64,000 nucleotides of DNA from Purshia tridentata (taxonomy: Eukaryota; Streptophyta; Magnoliopsida; Rosales; Rosaceae). The translations under genes were made by a program, and so were the position numbers. Shown in pieces: positions 48,155 through 59,638 of the stretch. The first letter of the stretch is position 1. The number at the start of each line of letters is the position of its first letter. The notes under the pieces were generated by a model. The model worked only from the letters and a program-made list of their open reading frames with translations. It was not told the origin of the DNA and did no database searches. Where the stretch lies: NCBI GenBank assembly GCA_003254885.1, contig QANT01001752.1, forward strand, positions 1-64,000, given 5' to 3'.

Positions 48155-51100
48155 CTAACTTCTGTATCTTCTTCTCACCCTTGTGCTTCTTGGTTGATTC
48201 CTCCTGCTAAACTTCTTTTCAAACCATTCATGCTTCTTGCTTGTGAACATGTTCCCAACAACCACTCCAACTACTAGCCCACTAACGACTCCTGGCACAA
48301 CCACGTACCAGTCTAATTCAATATGAAACCCTGAGTCTTCATCTTCTTCAAAGACTGAAGGTGGTGGCGGTGGCGGTGTTGAGCTCTCAGAATCTTCACA
48401 TTTCTTTGACAAAGGCTTCCCACACAAACCCAAGTTTCCTTTGTATGAATCCTCTTGGAATGTATCAAATTGTTGCCCATTTGGGATAGGACCCCAAAGA
48501 TGGTTATGGGATGCATTAAAATACGCAAGGAAATTGAGTTGCGTTAACTTACTGGGGATCCTTCCCGAGAGCTGGTTTTGGGAGAGATCCAACGATTCAA
48601 GAACAGTCAAGTTCCATAAAGATGAGGGGATGGGACCAGTGAGAGTGTTGCTGGAAAGGTTAAGAATATGAAGACCTCTTAGATTTCCAATGGTGCGTGC
48701 TGGAATCTCTCCTTCAAAGTTATTACTTGAGAGATCTATGAATCTGAGCAGATAAGGAGTCTTCATATATTTCAACTCAACACCTTTGCTAAAAATTGTC
48801 ATCGAGTAATCAATGTCGAAGAAATCTAGAGTCGTCCCAGTGGCGAACGAGAATCCAAATTGGACATAATTTTGCTTGTGTTCAACAGACTTCATGCAGT
48901 TCCAGTTGTCGAAGTAGTTAGACGGCAACACACCGAAAAATCCATTTTCCGACAAATCAATGATACACAAATTTTGGAACTCATTGTTGGTTGCAGGCTT
49001 CCCAATTATGCCATGAAATCTATTGGACCGCAAAATGAGAACCCTTAATAGTGGAAGTGCCCCTAACCAAGATGGGAAGATGTCACTCATCTGGTTGTTT
49101 CCGAAATTAAGAAACACTACCTCAGAGCATCCAGCCAATGATCTTGGCAGCTTCCCCTGAAACTGATTATAACTTAAATCAATCAATTTTAAGTTTACCC
49201 CACTATTTCCACTCGAACACATTTCAGGAATATGACCATGAAAAGAATTGTTCGATAGTTTCAACGTTTTAAGAGCACTGAAGTTCCCCAAACATTGTGG
49301 AAGCATGCCACTCAGCTTGTTGTTGGACAAATCAAGAAATTGTAGATAAGTGATGTTGCAGAAGGATGGTGGGATTTCTCCTACATAATCATTGTTTCGA
49401 GCGAAGTAAAGCCTGACTGATGGTGGTGGAATTGCAAGTGGTCCTTGTAACTTGTTAAACCCGAGGTCTAAAACGAATAGATTCAGCCATGGAATAGTGC
49501 TTGGATTTTGTTCAAATCCTGTTAAAAAGTTGTGAGTGAGGTTGAGGTACCACACTTGTGTAACTGAGTTCCACATCCATTTTGGAACGTGGCCATGAAT
49601 ATTGTTGTCAGATAGGTCTAGCTGTAGCAATTTGTGTTGATTTTTCAAAAATTGTGGAAACTCTGTTAAGTTGCATGAACCCAACAACAGAACTTCAAAC
49701 TGTGGAGCAGTAGCACTGAAACCAGTTGTTATATGCAGAGATAACTTATTGGATGATAACCGAAGTTGCCTTAACTTTTTGAGCTTGGAAAACTCATCAA
49801 ACTCAACTCCTCCACTCAAGTTATTTGAGGAAAGGTCAAGATGCTCAAGATTTTGAAGGTGGAAGAGTGAACTTGGAATTTCTCCTTGCAACTTGTTAAA
49901 CCGGAGGACTAGAACAGTTAATTGGGTCAACTTCATAAGGCAGGATGGAATCAGACCGGTTATTTGGTTAGAGCCCAAGTCTAATTCAGCAAGTTGTGTG
50001 AGGTTAGCCACAAAACATGGGTCACCGCTTAAGTTGGTATACTCAAGCCCCAAGTGGTAGAGCTTGGTTAGCTTTCCAAGCCAAGAAATTTGGCCGCCAA
50101 AAATATTGATGTTTCTTGAAGCTTTGAAGTAACTAGAGTCGAAAAAGAAAGAAAGGTCAAGGTGACTTAGCTGGGTAAGGTTGCCGAGTGAAGATGGAAG
50201 ATGGGGATAAAAATAACAGTAGGAGATATCCAACCAACTTAAGGAATGAAGGTCTCCTATTGAAGCAGGTACATGACCACAGAAATATGTGTTGGCAACA
50301 TTTAATTCCTTCAAGGGACTGCTCCTGTTGAGATGATCAGGTAAATAACCAGTTAGATCTGGGTTACCAAGCAAATCAAGAACCTTTAAGTTTGGTAGGT
50401 GGAAAATGCCTACTGGGAATTTGCCATAGAAGCCACAATGTTCAAGACGGAGAGATGTGAGAGAAGATGCATTCACCAAGATATCAGGGACAGTAGTGGA
50501 GGGACTGTCTACCCAACTAAGATGAAGTTGTTGTATTTTTGTTAAGTTTTGAACTATGCTTCTCACGTTGGACTCCGTCAGTTGCAATTGCTTACCAGTA
50601 GAAGCAACAACATTGAAAGACAAATCAAGGGTAGACAACTTGGATAGCTTTGAAATTTCTAATGGAATTTGGCCTGAAAATGAGGTTCGTGAAAGGTTGA
50701 GATATGTTAGACTGGTAAGGTCATGGCCTAACCTTGATGGTATTTCAGAGGAAGCGAAGTTGTTATCTGAGAGGTCAAGCCTCTGCAAGTGAACAAGTTG
50801 GAAGAGACTGCTGCTGGAGTTTATAGAACCATGAAGACAACTACTGCTGAGGTCAAGCCCAATAACATGGCCAAAGTCCTCATCGCACTCGACGCCATCC
50901 CATGAGCAGTAATTACTCCTCTCATGATCTTCTTCTGGTCTATTCCAAGATGCAACCTTTGGATAAGCAAAAGGATATACAGAAGCAGACTTTTCTATGG
51001 TGAAGCTTTGCTTGAATTGCAACAAGGCAGAGCGCTCGTCACCATGGCAGAGTGTACTACTCTGCACAAATGAAAACCAGTTGGCAGCATTGAGTAACAA

Positions 51101-51172
51101 TAAAATAAAAAGATACACAGAAGAGAAGTTACACGATGACCAGGATGATCCCAATATTCCCATGAGTCCCAT
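48155..51172 (-). CDS. LRR receptor-like protein (Cf/HcrVf type), intronless
   Basis: A single exon encodes 1005 residues. A hydrophobic signal peptide covers about residues 14-37. An LRRNT cap follows (LCHGDERSALLQFKQSF, then NYCSWDGVECDE). A long array of plant extracellular LRRs has the LxxLxLxxNxLxGxIP pattern and many N-x-S/T sites, with an island-like break after the repeat ending GVELKYMKTPYLLR. The LRRCT cap is GLCGKPLSKKCED, followed by an acidic and Pro-rich juxtamembrane stretch. One membrane segment lies at about 956-976, and a short basic tail (TSKKHEWFEKKFSRRNQ) has no kinase. RLPs of this class act at the plasma membrane as immune receptors with SOBIR1 and BAK1, through GxxxG-type transmembrane contacts; a VxGxxxGxxxG-like pattern is visible. 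The ligand is unknown. A relic copy lies downstream, pointing to a tandem family. Confidence 0.93.
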   Translation of the reverse strand: MGLMGILGSSWSSCNFSSVYLFILLLLNAANWFSFVQSSTLCHGDERSALLQFKQSFTIEKSASVYPFAYPKVASWNRPEEDHERSNYCSWDGVECDEDFGHVIGLDLSSSCLHGSINSSSSLFQLVHLQRLDLSDNNFASSEIPSRLGHDLTSLTYLNLSRTSFSGQIPLEISKLSKLSTLDLSFNVVASTGKQLQLTESNVRSIVQNLTKIQQLHLSWVDSPSTTVPDILVNASSLTSLRLEHCGFYGKFPVGIFHLPNLKVLDLLGNPDLTGYLPDHLNRSSPLKELNVANTYFCGHVPASIGDLHSLSWLDISYCYFYPHLPSSLGNLTQLSHLDLSFFFDSSYFKASRNINIFGGQISWLGKLTKLYHLGLEYTNLSGDPCFVANLTQLAELDLGSNQITGLIPSCLMKLTQLTVLVLRFNKLQGEIPSSLFHLQNLEHLDLSSNNLSGGVEFDEFSKLKKLRQLRLSSNKLSLHITTGFSATAPQFEVLLLGSCNLTEFPQFLKNQHKLLQLDLSDNNIHGHVPKWMWNSVTQVWYLNLTHNFLTGFEQNPSTIPWLNLFVLDLGFNKLQGPLAIPPPSVRLYFARNNDYVGEIPPSFCNITYLQFLDLSNNKLSGMLPQCLGNFSALKTLKLSNNSFHGHIPEMCSSGNSGVNLKLIDLSYNQFQGKLPRSLAGCSEVVFLNFGNNQMSDIFPSWLGALPLLRVLILRSNRFHGIIGKPATNNEFQNLCIIDLSENGFFGVLPSNYFDNWNCMKSVEHKQNYVQFGFSFATGTTLDFFDIDYSMTIFSKGVELKYMKTPYLLRFIDLSSNNFEGEIPARTIGNLRGLHILNLSSNTLTGPIPSSLWNLTVLESLDLSQNQLSGRIPSKLTQLNFLAYFNASHNHLWGPIPNGQQFDTFQEDSYKGNLGLCGKPLSKKCEDSESSTPPPPPPSVFEEDEDSGFHIELDWYVVVPGVVSGLVVGVVVGNMFTSKKHEWFEKKFSRRNQPRSTRVRRRYRS

Positions 51173-52039
51173 GACAATTTTTTTTTTTTTTTTGTAGATT
51201 ATGTATGTTTTTGTGTCTCTAAAATAAAGGAGGAGAAATTAAACTCCTTTTGTAGACACACAATTCCTTAATTTCTATGGTGTGGAATTAAGGTTTTATG
51301 GAACTTCTTCCTTTATGTGGTTGTTAGTTTTGTGAGTCAGCATTATTCTTCCTTTATGTGGTTGTTGGTTTTGTGAGTCAGCATTGATTTCGAAGTCTCA
51401 CTTAAAGACTTGGAAGTTCTCCTCCGCATTATTCTTCCTCTGTCCCCCCCACTAATGCCAATTAAGGCTTCAAGTCATACTCAGGCATTGATCATCACCA
51501 CAAACATTCTTGTCAAAACTATTGAGGTAGACCAGATAATCTTGCAGAGCCAACCCATTTAGAAAATTCACCCCATAAAGTTAAAAATCATGCCCAAAGT
51601 CTTGATAAGCCACTCATAAAGTTTAGCCAAAATTGGTTGTATAACTTATATCACACATAATATTTTGGTATGGAAATTACACATAATTCAAATCTATTTG
51701 TGCGCACATTTGTTTTCTTTTAACGTAGCTTTACTCAACTTGAGTAGAATTTCAGAGGCAAGGCACCTTGATCAGCTTTGGTGTTCATAAAAATTGATAA
51801 TAAAATACTCAATATTTGTAATTTATTTTATCTATGTAAGTTGTTAATTAATTTAATTTTTGTTCACTTTTTAAGTGGGTTTTTTTCACTAATAATGACG
51901 TGTAATATGATTTTTTTTGACCAAACGCTAGAGAAGTTGAGAACAACGATCCTGTTTGAAACTTTGAAGGTCTCATCATTCTTCATGAAACCGCGCGAAA
52001 AAACATGAAGGTGGAAAGCATATCCGTCTTCACTGGACT
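51173..52039. other. Bidirectional promoter region of RLP (-) and PPR (+)
   Basis: 867 bases separate the two start codons. It contains a T-rich run at 51179-51194 close to the RLP ATG, and a 41-bp tandem repeat. It also contains the stretch at 51545-51710 that is echoed in the RLP relic at 47635-47745. The plus-strand ATG at 52005 opens a 69-codon frame overlapping the PPR start in another register. Confidence 0.6.
51305..51386. repeat. 41-bp tandem repeat, two copies
   Basis: The units 51305-51345 and 51346-51386 both begin TTCTTCCTTTATGTGGTTGT and differ at about two positions. They lie 130-215 bases upstream of the RLP start codon. Confidence 0.85.
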
Positions 52040-55000
52040 ATGTTTCGCTGGTTGCTCTTGCTCACACCCTCTCATGCTCAAAGAAGAAGAAGACTCCCCC
52101 ACTGTTCAAACCCTGCTTTCACTTTCACTACATTCACTGCCTCCCCTGTTTTTGTCTCAGACCCACCACACGCCTCTCTCTTCTTCCAATCCCAAAACCC
52201 AACTCGCCCTCTAATCCCATTGCAAAACTTGGTTGATCACTACCTATCACCCCACACGCAGCTCCAAACCCCAACCTCTTCCCCACATTTCACGCACACT
52301 AACACTGGAACATATGGGTATCTTGCTACTCGGTACGGGGACTCGCGTACCTCAAATGACGCTCAAAGATTCCATTTGCAGATTTTTAAACATGGGTTTG
52401 CTAATGATTTGTTTTTGTGCAATACCCTTGTTAATGTTTATGTCAGAATCGGTGCTTTGGTGGAAGCACGTAAGTTGTTCGAAGAAATGCTTGATAGGAA
52501 CTCGGTTACGTGGGCTTGCATGATTTCGGGGTATGCACAGAATGGTATGCCAAATGAGGCGTGTGCGCATTTTAAATGGATGGTTTCTGACGGTTTTTTG
52601 CCGAGTCCTTATGCTTTTGGTAGTGTTCTTCGAGCTTGCCAGGAGTCCGGTCCTTGCAAGCTTAAGTTTGGGATGCAAATTCATGGGTTAATTTGTAAAA
52701 CGAAGCATGCTTCTGATGTGGTAATGGCTAATGTGCTGATGTCAATGTATGGAAGGTGTTTGGGTTTTCTTGATGATGCTTACCGGGTTTTCTATGAGAT
52801 AACGGTTAGAAATTCAATATCTTGGAATTCTATTATTTCGGTATATTGCCAAAGAGGTGATGCAGTCTCTGTTTTCAAGCTTTTCTCAAGCATGCAAAAG
52901 GATGGTTTAGCTTTCAGTTTGCAACCTAATGAGTACACATTTGGTAGCTTAATTACTGCTGCTTCTTCTTTAGCTGATTCCGGTTTGAGTTTGCTTCAGC
53001 AATTGCTGGGAAGGGTAAAAAAATTTGGATTTTTACAGGATTTGTATGTAGGAAGTGCTTTGGTTAGTGGGTTTGCAAGGTTTGGGTTAATTAATTATTC
53101 TCGGAAGATTTTCGAGCAAATGAGTGAGAGGAATGCAGTATCTATGAATGGATTGATGGTTGGATTGGTGAGGCAAAAGCGAGGAGAAGAAGCCACTGAA
53201 GTTTTCATGGAGATGAAGGACTTGGTTAGAATAAACCTTGATTCGCTTGTGGTTCTTTTAAGTTCTTTTGCTGAATTTTCTGTTTTGGAGGAAGGTAAAA
53301 GAAAGGGAAGAGAGGTTCATGCACACGTAATCAGGACTGGCTTAATTTACAGGAAGGTTGCAATAGGAAATGGACTTGTTAATATGTATGCTAAATGTGG
53401 TGCTATTGATGATGCCTGCTCAGTTTTCAGGCACATGGTCGACAAAGACCTAATCTCATGGAACTCTCTGATCTCGGGTCTTGACCAGAATGAGCATTTT
53501 GAAGATGCAGTCATGAACTTTTGTGAAATGAGGAGATCTGAGTTGACGCCTTCAAATTTCACATTAATTAGTGCTTTGAGTTCATGTGCAAGCTTGGGGT
53601 GGATCATGCTGGGACAGCAGATGCATTGTGAAGCACTTAAATTGGGACTTGATTTGGATGTTTCAGTTTCAAATGCTCTCCTTGCATTATATTCTGACAC
53701 CGGGTATCTTAGTGCATGCCGAAATGTTTTCTTTTTAATGCCGGAGTACGATCAAGTCTCATGGAATTCTATAATTGGGGCTTTAGCTGGTTCAGAGGCA
53801 TCAGTTTTAGAAGCTGTAGAATATTTCTTGGACATGATGCAATCTGGATGGAAACTTACTAGAGTAACATTTATGAGCATTCTTGCAGCAGCTTCATCTG
53901 TCTCACTTCACGAGCTGGGCCAGCAGATTCATGCTGTTGTTTTAAAATACAATGCTGCGGAGGACTGTGTAATTGAGAATGCGCTGATGGCTTGCTATGG
54001 AAAGTGTGGAGGGATAGATGATTGTGAGAAGATATTTTCTAGAATGTCTGAGAGAAGGGATGAAGTAAGTTGGAATTCCATGATTTCTGGATACATACAC
54101 AATGAGCTATTGCCCAAGGCCATGGATTTGGTCTGGCTCATGATGCAGAGGGGTCAGAGATTAGACTCTTTTACCTTTGCTACTGTTCTCAGTGCTTGTG
54201 CATCAGTTGCAACATTAGAGCGTGGTATGGAAGTTCATGCTTGTGGGATAAGAGCTCTTTTGGAATCAGATGTTGTAGTTGGGAGTGCACTCATTGACAT
54301 GTACTCAAAATGTGGAAGGATTGATTATGCTTCAAGATTCTTCCAGTTGATGCCAGTGAGGAATGTATATTCCTGGAATTCATTGATATCCGGGTATGCT
54401 CGCAATGGACATGGACACAAAGCTCTGAGGCTTTTCACGCAAATGAAGCAACAAGGTCAGATGCCAGATCATGTTACATTTGTTGGGGTCTTATCAGCTT
54501 GTAGCCATGCGGGACTGGTGGAGGAAGGGTTTCAGCATTTCAAATCCATGAGTAAAATACATGGACTGGCTCCTAGGGTGGAGCACTTTTCATGTATGGT
54601 CGATCTTCTTGGTCGGGCAGGTGAACTTAATAGGATAGAGGACTTCATTAATAAAATGCCAATGAAGCCTAATGTTCTTATTTGGAGGACAGTTTTAGGG
54701 GCTTGCAGCCGAGCTAATGGTCGTAACACAGAGCTAGGCAGGAGAGCTGCTGAAATGCTTTTGGAGTCTGAACCCCAAAATGCTGTGAACTATGTGCTTC
54801 TTGCTAACATGTATGCTTCTGGAGGGAAGTGGGATGAAGTGGCAAAGGCTAGAACGGCAATGAGGAAGGCAGCAGTGAAGAAGGAAGCTGGGTGTAGTTG
54901 GGTCACCATGAAGGATGGTGTTCATGTTTTTGTAGCTGGAGACGAGTCACACCCAGAGAAGGATTTGATATATGAAAAGCTGAAGGAACTCAACAAGAAA

Positions 55001-55291
55001 ATGAGGGATGTCGGATATGTGCCTGAGACAAAATATGCACTCTATGATCTTGAACTGGAGAATAAGGAACAACTCCTGAGCTATCACAGTGAGAAGCTTG
55101 CAGTTGCATATGTTCTTACTCGCGAATCACAGCTGCCTATAAGGATCATGAAAAATCTTCGTGTTTGTGGTGACTGCCACTCTGCTTTCAAATACATATC
55201 GAAGATTGTTGGCAGGCAAATAGTATTGCGAGATTCAAACAGATTTCATCATTTTGCAGATGGCAAGTGTTCATGTGGGGATTACTGGTAA
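52040..55291 (+). CDS. PLS-class pentatricopeptide repeat protein with DYW deaminase domain, MEF7-like (At5g09950)
   Basis: An intronless frame of 1083 residues. The first 60 residues (MFRWLLLLTPSHAQRRRRLPH) are basic and Ser/Pro-rich, like a mitochondrial or plastid presequence. A long run of P, L and S repeats follows, with typical WNSIISxYxxxG and NALxxxYxKCG wording. Then come E and E+ motifs and a full DYW domain with the zinc/active-site pieces YHSEKLA (H1016, E1018) and CGDCH (C1043, C1046), ending GKCSCGDYW. By memory it follows Arabidopsis At5g09950 (MEF7) almost throughout; that protein edits several mitochondrial transcripts C-to-U. The N-terminus is longer than the 995-residue Arabidopsis protein, and an ATG further in could be used. 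The frame is intact. It is head-to-head with the RLP. Confidence 0.94.
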   Translation: MFRWLLLLTPSHAQRRRRLPHCSNPAFTFTTFTASPVFVSDPPHASLFFQSQNPTRPLIPLQNLVDHYLSPHTQLQTPTSSPHFTHTNTGTYGYLATRYGDSRTSNDAQRFHLQIFKHGFANDLFLCNTLVNVYVRIGALVEARKLFEEMLDRNSVTWACMISGYAQNGMPNEACAHFKWMVSDGFLPSPYAFGSVLRACQESGPCKLKFGMQIHGLICKTKHASDVVMANVLMSMYGRCLGFLDDAYRVFYEITVRNSISWNSIISVYCQRGDAVSVFKLFSSMQKDGLAFSLQPNEYTFGSLITAASSLADSGLSLLQQLLGRVKKFGFLQDLYVGSALVSGFARFGLINYSRKIFEQMSERNAVSMNGLMVGLVRQKRGEEATEVFMEMKDLVRINLDSLVVLLSSFAEFSVLEEGKRKGREVHAHVIRTGLIYRKVAIGNGLVNMYAKCGAIDDACSVFRHMVDKDLISWNSLISGLDQNEHFEDAVMNFCEMRRSELTPSNFTLISALSSCASLGWIMLGQQMHCEALKLGLDLDVSVSNALLALYSDTGYLSACRNVFFLMPEYDQVSWNSIIGALAGSEASVLEAVEYFLDMMQSGWKLTRVTFMSILAAASSVSLHELGQQIHAVVLKYNAAEDCVIENALMACYGKCGGIDDCEKIFSRMSERRDEVSWNSMISGYIHNELLPKAMDLVWLMMQRGQRLDSFTFATVLSACASVATLERGMEVHACGIRALLESDVVVGSALIDMYSKCGRIDYASRFFQLMPVRNVYSWNSLISGYARNGHGHKALRLFTQMKQQGQMPDHVTFVGVLSACSHAGLVEEGFQHFKSMSKIHGLAPRVEHFSCMVDLLGRAGELNRIEDFINKMPMKPNVLIWRTVLGACSRANGRNTELGRRAAEMLLESEPQNAVNYVLLANMYASGGKWDEVAKARTAMRKAAVKKEAGCSWVTMKDGVHVFVAGDESHPEKDLIYEKLKELNKKMRDVGYVPETKYALYDLELENKEQLLSYHSEKLAVAYVLTRESQLPIRIMKNLRVCGDCHSAFKYISKIVGRQIVLRDSNRFHHFADGKCSCGDYW

Positions 55292-57399
55292 TCGATTAGT
55301 TAGTATTCAGTACTAATTGAGACTTTGAGCATGGTTCACAATGTGAGATTTTTCATTTGGGCGACTCTGATATTAGATATGAGACAATACACTGAAACGG
55401 CTGATGAGTGAGAGAGACCAAAGTCATTTTATCAACTAAACTAGCTGACACTTTTTTACTGTAGCTTAAATTTGGCATTGTTGTACAGTAATTTATTATT
55501 TTGGGTTACAAATTGTGTATCAATCAAATTTTGGGCTAATTTAAAGAATTAAGTCCATGATATATGTGAGCTGCTTATTGTGCAGCATAACCTTCAATAA
55601 GTATGAACTCGAAGTAGGGAAATTCAAGCTCTGCATGTGGTAAGCTGAGAAATTGAGAATAATCATTCGTAAATTCATAATTGTATTTTATTTTTTTAAT
55701 TTCATATGGTTCTGTAGTCTTTTCTCAACTCTATTAATTTTCTAAATAGTTTTTCTAATATGCTTGGATGTGCATAATTAGAGGTTTTACTCATCACGTA
55801 TTAGGTTACGTGATAAGAGATAAGAGACAATAAATATATATGAATTACATAGAAATTTTACTTTTTGAAGAGAGTTTAAGTATTACTTAATCAAGTCGAG
55901 TTCAAAATTTAAGGGGTTTGGATATTCAATTTTCACTAAACTTGCAAAACTTGGAAATGGATGGTTCCAAGCTTAATAATTAAATCCACTACCAAATTAG
56001 CCTTCCAATAGATGTGACGAATTGACACTTCAAAACAGTTTACAGGTGGAAAATGTCATTCACTCAAGTTTGCACCCACCAAAGCATCTAAAACTTACAA
56101 GAGACAATCATTGATTCATTATCTTCCTTCTTTATTTTTTGGGAACAAATCAATCATTGTCTTCAAACACAAAATTTTAAAAGATTATTATTTTTGTGAA
56201 AATCTAAACTTTTGCTATATTTTGCAATTTCTGTTTTGATCAAAACACCTATAAATTTACTATAAGCCCACAACTCAGATTTTAGTAGGCCCAGAACTAG
56301 GGTGACTGTTCTGATTTCTGACTTGGTGGTCATACTGGAATAGACCCATTACTCCATTTGGGCCTCCATTGACTTCTTCTACAATAATATCTTTAGTTTA
56401 CTAAAAATAACTGAAATTCTTTTGCGGAGACGATGAAGAACCCAAGCTCCCAAAGCGCGAAGAAAAACACAAAAAGGGATTTATTTTTTCGCTCGCATTT
56501 CTTTATCGGGTATGCAATTTCTCTTAAAATTGATTAATACCTGTTTAAAGTTAAGTTTTTTACCTTATTCTCCCAGCAACTGTAAGTTATGGGTTATTTG
56601 AACTAATTTTCTTATAATCTTTCATGTTCATGAACTTCCGGACCTAAGCACTTGGAGCTGCTCTGCAACACCACATTGTCAAAGTCTGAATAATTAGAGC
56701 TACTTGACGGCCTTCTATACTGGTACGTGCCATTTGTGTAATACTATGTATACTTTTTAGCTTTTATATTTTTTTTCACTGCCTGAATGCTCAGTTTTTG
56801 GGGTTTTTAAAAAAAAATTAAAGTTCAATCCATGTTTGTTGCTGGGTCTCTTTTATTGTTCCCATTTCTTTTACTCAAATTCTAACCCATGATATGTCTC
56901 TGCTGTGGAATTGTGATTTATTGTTAGTCCATGACAAATTTAAATGTTTTTCTATTAATTTAGCTTTCACTATCTTCAGCTAAACTGTACAATCTTTTCT
57001 TCTCTTTTTTATTTTTTGTAGTATTAAGTCTAAGTCATGAAGTGGGTCTGGTTTGTTTTGCTTCAGTATTCTTTCTTTGCTTTGTTTGGAGTTTGGACTT
57101 CAACCACGTAATGAATTATGCATTTTAAGGAAATATTTTCCTTTGTTTTCTATAAATTTAAATGTATTCCAGCTATATTTGTTTCAGAAGAGTCTCTGGG
57201 ACAAATAATAATGATAATGAAACAACTACTCAGTAAGTATATAGTTATCTAAATAGGTAAGTATATAGTTATATTTCTTGTATATGACAGTCTGAAATGC
57301 AACAACAAACCTGTGATTCTAAGTTTTTATTTTTATTATTTTGCTGTCTGTTTGGCAAAAGGATATATAAGCTGTGACCCGTCTTGCATTTCCTAAGAA
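55292..57399. other. Spacer and 5' leader of the FRS gene
   Basis: The left part is AT-rich, with probable PPR 3' UTR. Around 56430-56510 is a purine-rich, GC-richer stretch that looks like the start of the FRS transcript. Likely leader introns lie between it and the ATG at 57400. No separate gene seen. Confidence 0.45.
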
Positions 57400-59638
57400 A
57401 TGGCAATGAAGCCATCAAATAACATCTGGATTCGACGCCAGCAGTGCCCATGTGGAGATTGGAAGTGTTATATTAAGTATGAAGGAGATGATCCAACCTC
57501 AGTAAGTTCTCAGCATGTAAAGAGTGAGACAGCTCCATCATCGTCATCATCAGAAGCTGTCTTCACGCCTTATGTTGGTCAAATTTTCCAAACTGATGAT
57601 GATGCTTTTGAATACTACAGCAGTTTTGCTCGGAAGAATGGGTTTTCAATTAGAAAAGCACGCTCAACAGAAAGCCAAAACTTAGGGATATATAGACGAG
57701 ATTTTGTTTGCTATCGGTCAGGATTTAATCAACCAAGAAAAAAGGCCAATGTGGAGCATCCCAGGGAGCGAAAATCAGTACGATGTGGATGCGATGCGAA
57801 GTTGTATTTGACGAAGGAAATTGTTGATGGTGTTACTCAGTGGTACGTTTCACAGTTTAGTAACGTTCATAATCATGAGTTATTGGAAGATGACCAAGTG
57901 CGCCTTCTTCCTGCATATCGAAAAATACAAGAGTCTGATCAAGAACGCATTCTTTTACTCTCCAAAGCAGGGTTCCCTGTAAACCGGATAGTGAAGGTGT
58001 TGGAGCTAGAAAAGGGAGTTCAACCTGGACAGTTGCCCTTCATAGAGAAAGATGTTAGGAATTTTGTTCGGACTTGTAAGAAGACTGTTCAAGAAAATGA
58101 TCTGTTGCTCTCCGAGAAAAGAGAGAATGATATGCTAGAACTTCTTGAGTCCTGCAAGGCTATGACACAGAGGGATCCTGATTTTGTCTATGATTATACT
58201 GTAGATGAAAATGAGAAGGTTGAAAATATTGCATGGTCATATGGCGACTCAGTTCGTGCATATACTGTTTTCGGTGATGTAGTTACTTTTGACACTACAT
58301 ATCGTTCTGTTACTTATGGATTACTCCTTGGAGTGTGGTTTGGTATTGATAATCATGGCAAGGCAATCTTCTTAGGGTGTGTGCTGCTACAAGATGAAAG
58401 TTCTCATTCATTTGCTTGGGCTTTACAGGTTTGTGGATGTAAATTCTTGTAATCAATGTGCTCCCGTCTTTGTGTGTTCTCTTATGATTTTCTTCTTTTA
58501 AACAGGCTTTTGTGCGATTTATGAGAGGAAGACATCCACAAACTATTCTAACTGATATAGACTCAGGGCTCAGAGATGCAATAGCAAATGAATTGCCAAA
58601 TGCAAAACATGTTATATGTATATGGCATATTCTATCCAAAATATCCAGTTGGTTCTCTTTGCCGCTCGGACCACAGTATGTAAATTTTAAAGCTGAGTTT
58701 GACATGTTGTCTCACCTGGAGAGTGTAGAAGATTTTGAACATCAATGGAACATTTTGGTTGCTCGGTTTGGCCTTGTGTCTGATAAGCATATAGCTTTAT
58801 TGTATTCATGTCGAGCATCATGGCCATTTCCTTACATTAGAAGTTACTTTCTTGCTCGTACACTGACAGCCGAGTTTTCACTGTCTTTGGAGTCATTCTT
58901 GAAGAGAATTTTGAATGCACATACATGTCTGCAAGTGTTCTTTGAGCAGGTATGTTTATTGAATTTTCTGTGCATGTGTGTTCTTCAAATTTGGATAATT
59001 GCATCATTAAGTTCTGTTTTGGGATCTTGAAGGTTAGTGTTGCTGCCACCTTTGGGAATCAGACCAGAGAAGGGATGCAGTATATGCATGTCAAGACCGG
59101 CATGCCTATTGAAGAACATGCACGGAATATTCTTACCCCTTATGCTTTCAATGTCTTACAACATGAAATTGTTCTGTCTGTGCAATATGCAACAACAGAA
59201 ATGGGGAATGGATCATATCTTGTGCGACACTTCAAGAAATTGGACGGAGAGTGTCTTGTCGTTTGGATACCGGACGATGAGCAAATTCACTGTTCCTGTA
59301 AGGAATTTGAGCATTCTGGGATTTTATGCAGGCATTCTCTTCGTGTACTTGTAGTGAAGAACTACTTTCAACTCCCTGAAAAATATTTTCTGCTCCGTTG
59401 GCGGCTAGAAAGTTCCTTGGTTTCTCTGGATGATCAAAATGCACAGATCAGCAGCAACGAGTGTGCTCAGGTGTTTCACACTCTTGCTGCTACTTTATTG
59501 ACAGAGTCATTAATCTCCAAGGAAAGATTTAATTATGTTCATAAAGAACTGACGAGTCTTCTTGAGCATGTTAGAAATATGCCGGCAATTGAAGAATATG
59601 CTGTGAATATGGCTGCTAATAACATTAGTGAATCTTAG
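57400..59638 (+). CDS. FAR1-related sequence (FRS) transcription factor, FRS11-like
   Basis: Three coding exons, 57400-58428, 58506-58949 and 59033-59638, are joined in phase 0 and give 692 residues. A FAR1 zinc-binding DNA-binding domain lies at about residues 65-160 (FEYYSSFARKNGFSIRKARS, CGCDAKLYL, HNHELL). A MULE transposase-like core at about 290-390 includes VFGDVVTFDTTYRS and, across the intron, PQTILTDIDSGLRDAI. A SWIM zinc finger at about 574-600 reads IHCSCKEFEHSGILCRHSLR. This is the domesticated Mutator-transposase family of FHY3 and FAR1, which act as nuclear transcription factors downstream of phytochrome A. The closest remembered relative is Arabidopsis At1g10240 (FRS11). No terminal inverted repeats were seen, and ordinary host introns are present, so this is a host gene and not a live transposon. 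Confidence 0.93.

Noticed and set aside
57400-59638. Autonomous Mutator-like transposon
   Set aside because: The MULE core sits in a FAR1/SWIM host transcription factor with conserved introns, and no terminal inverted repeats were found.
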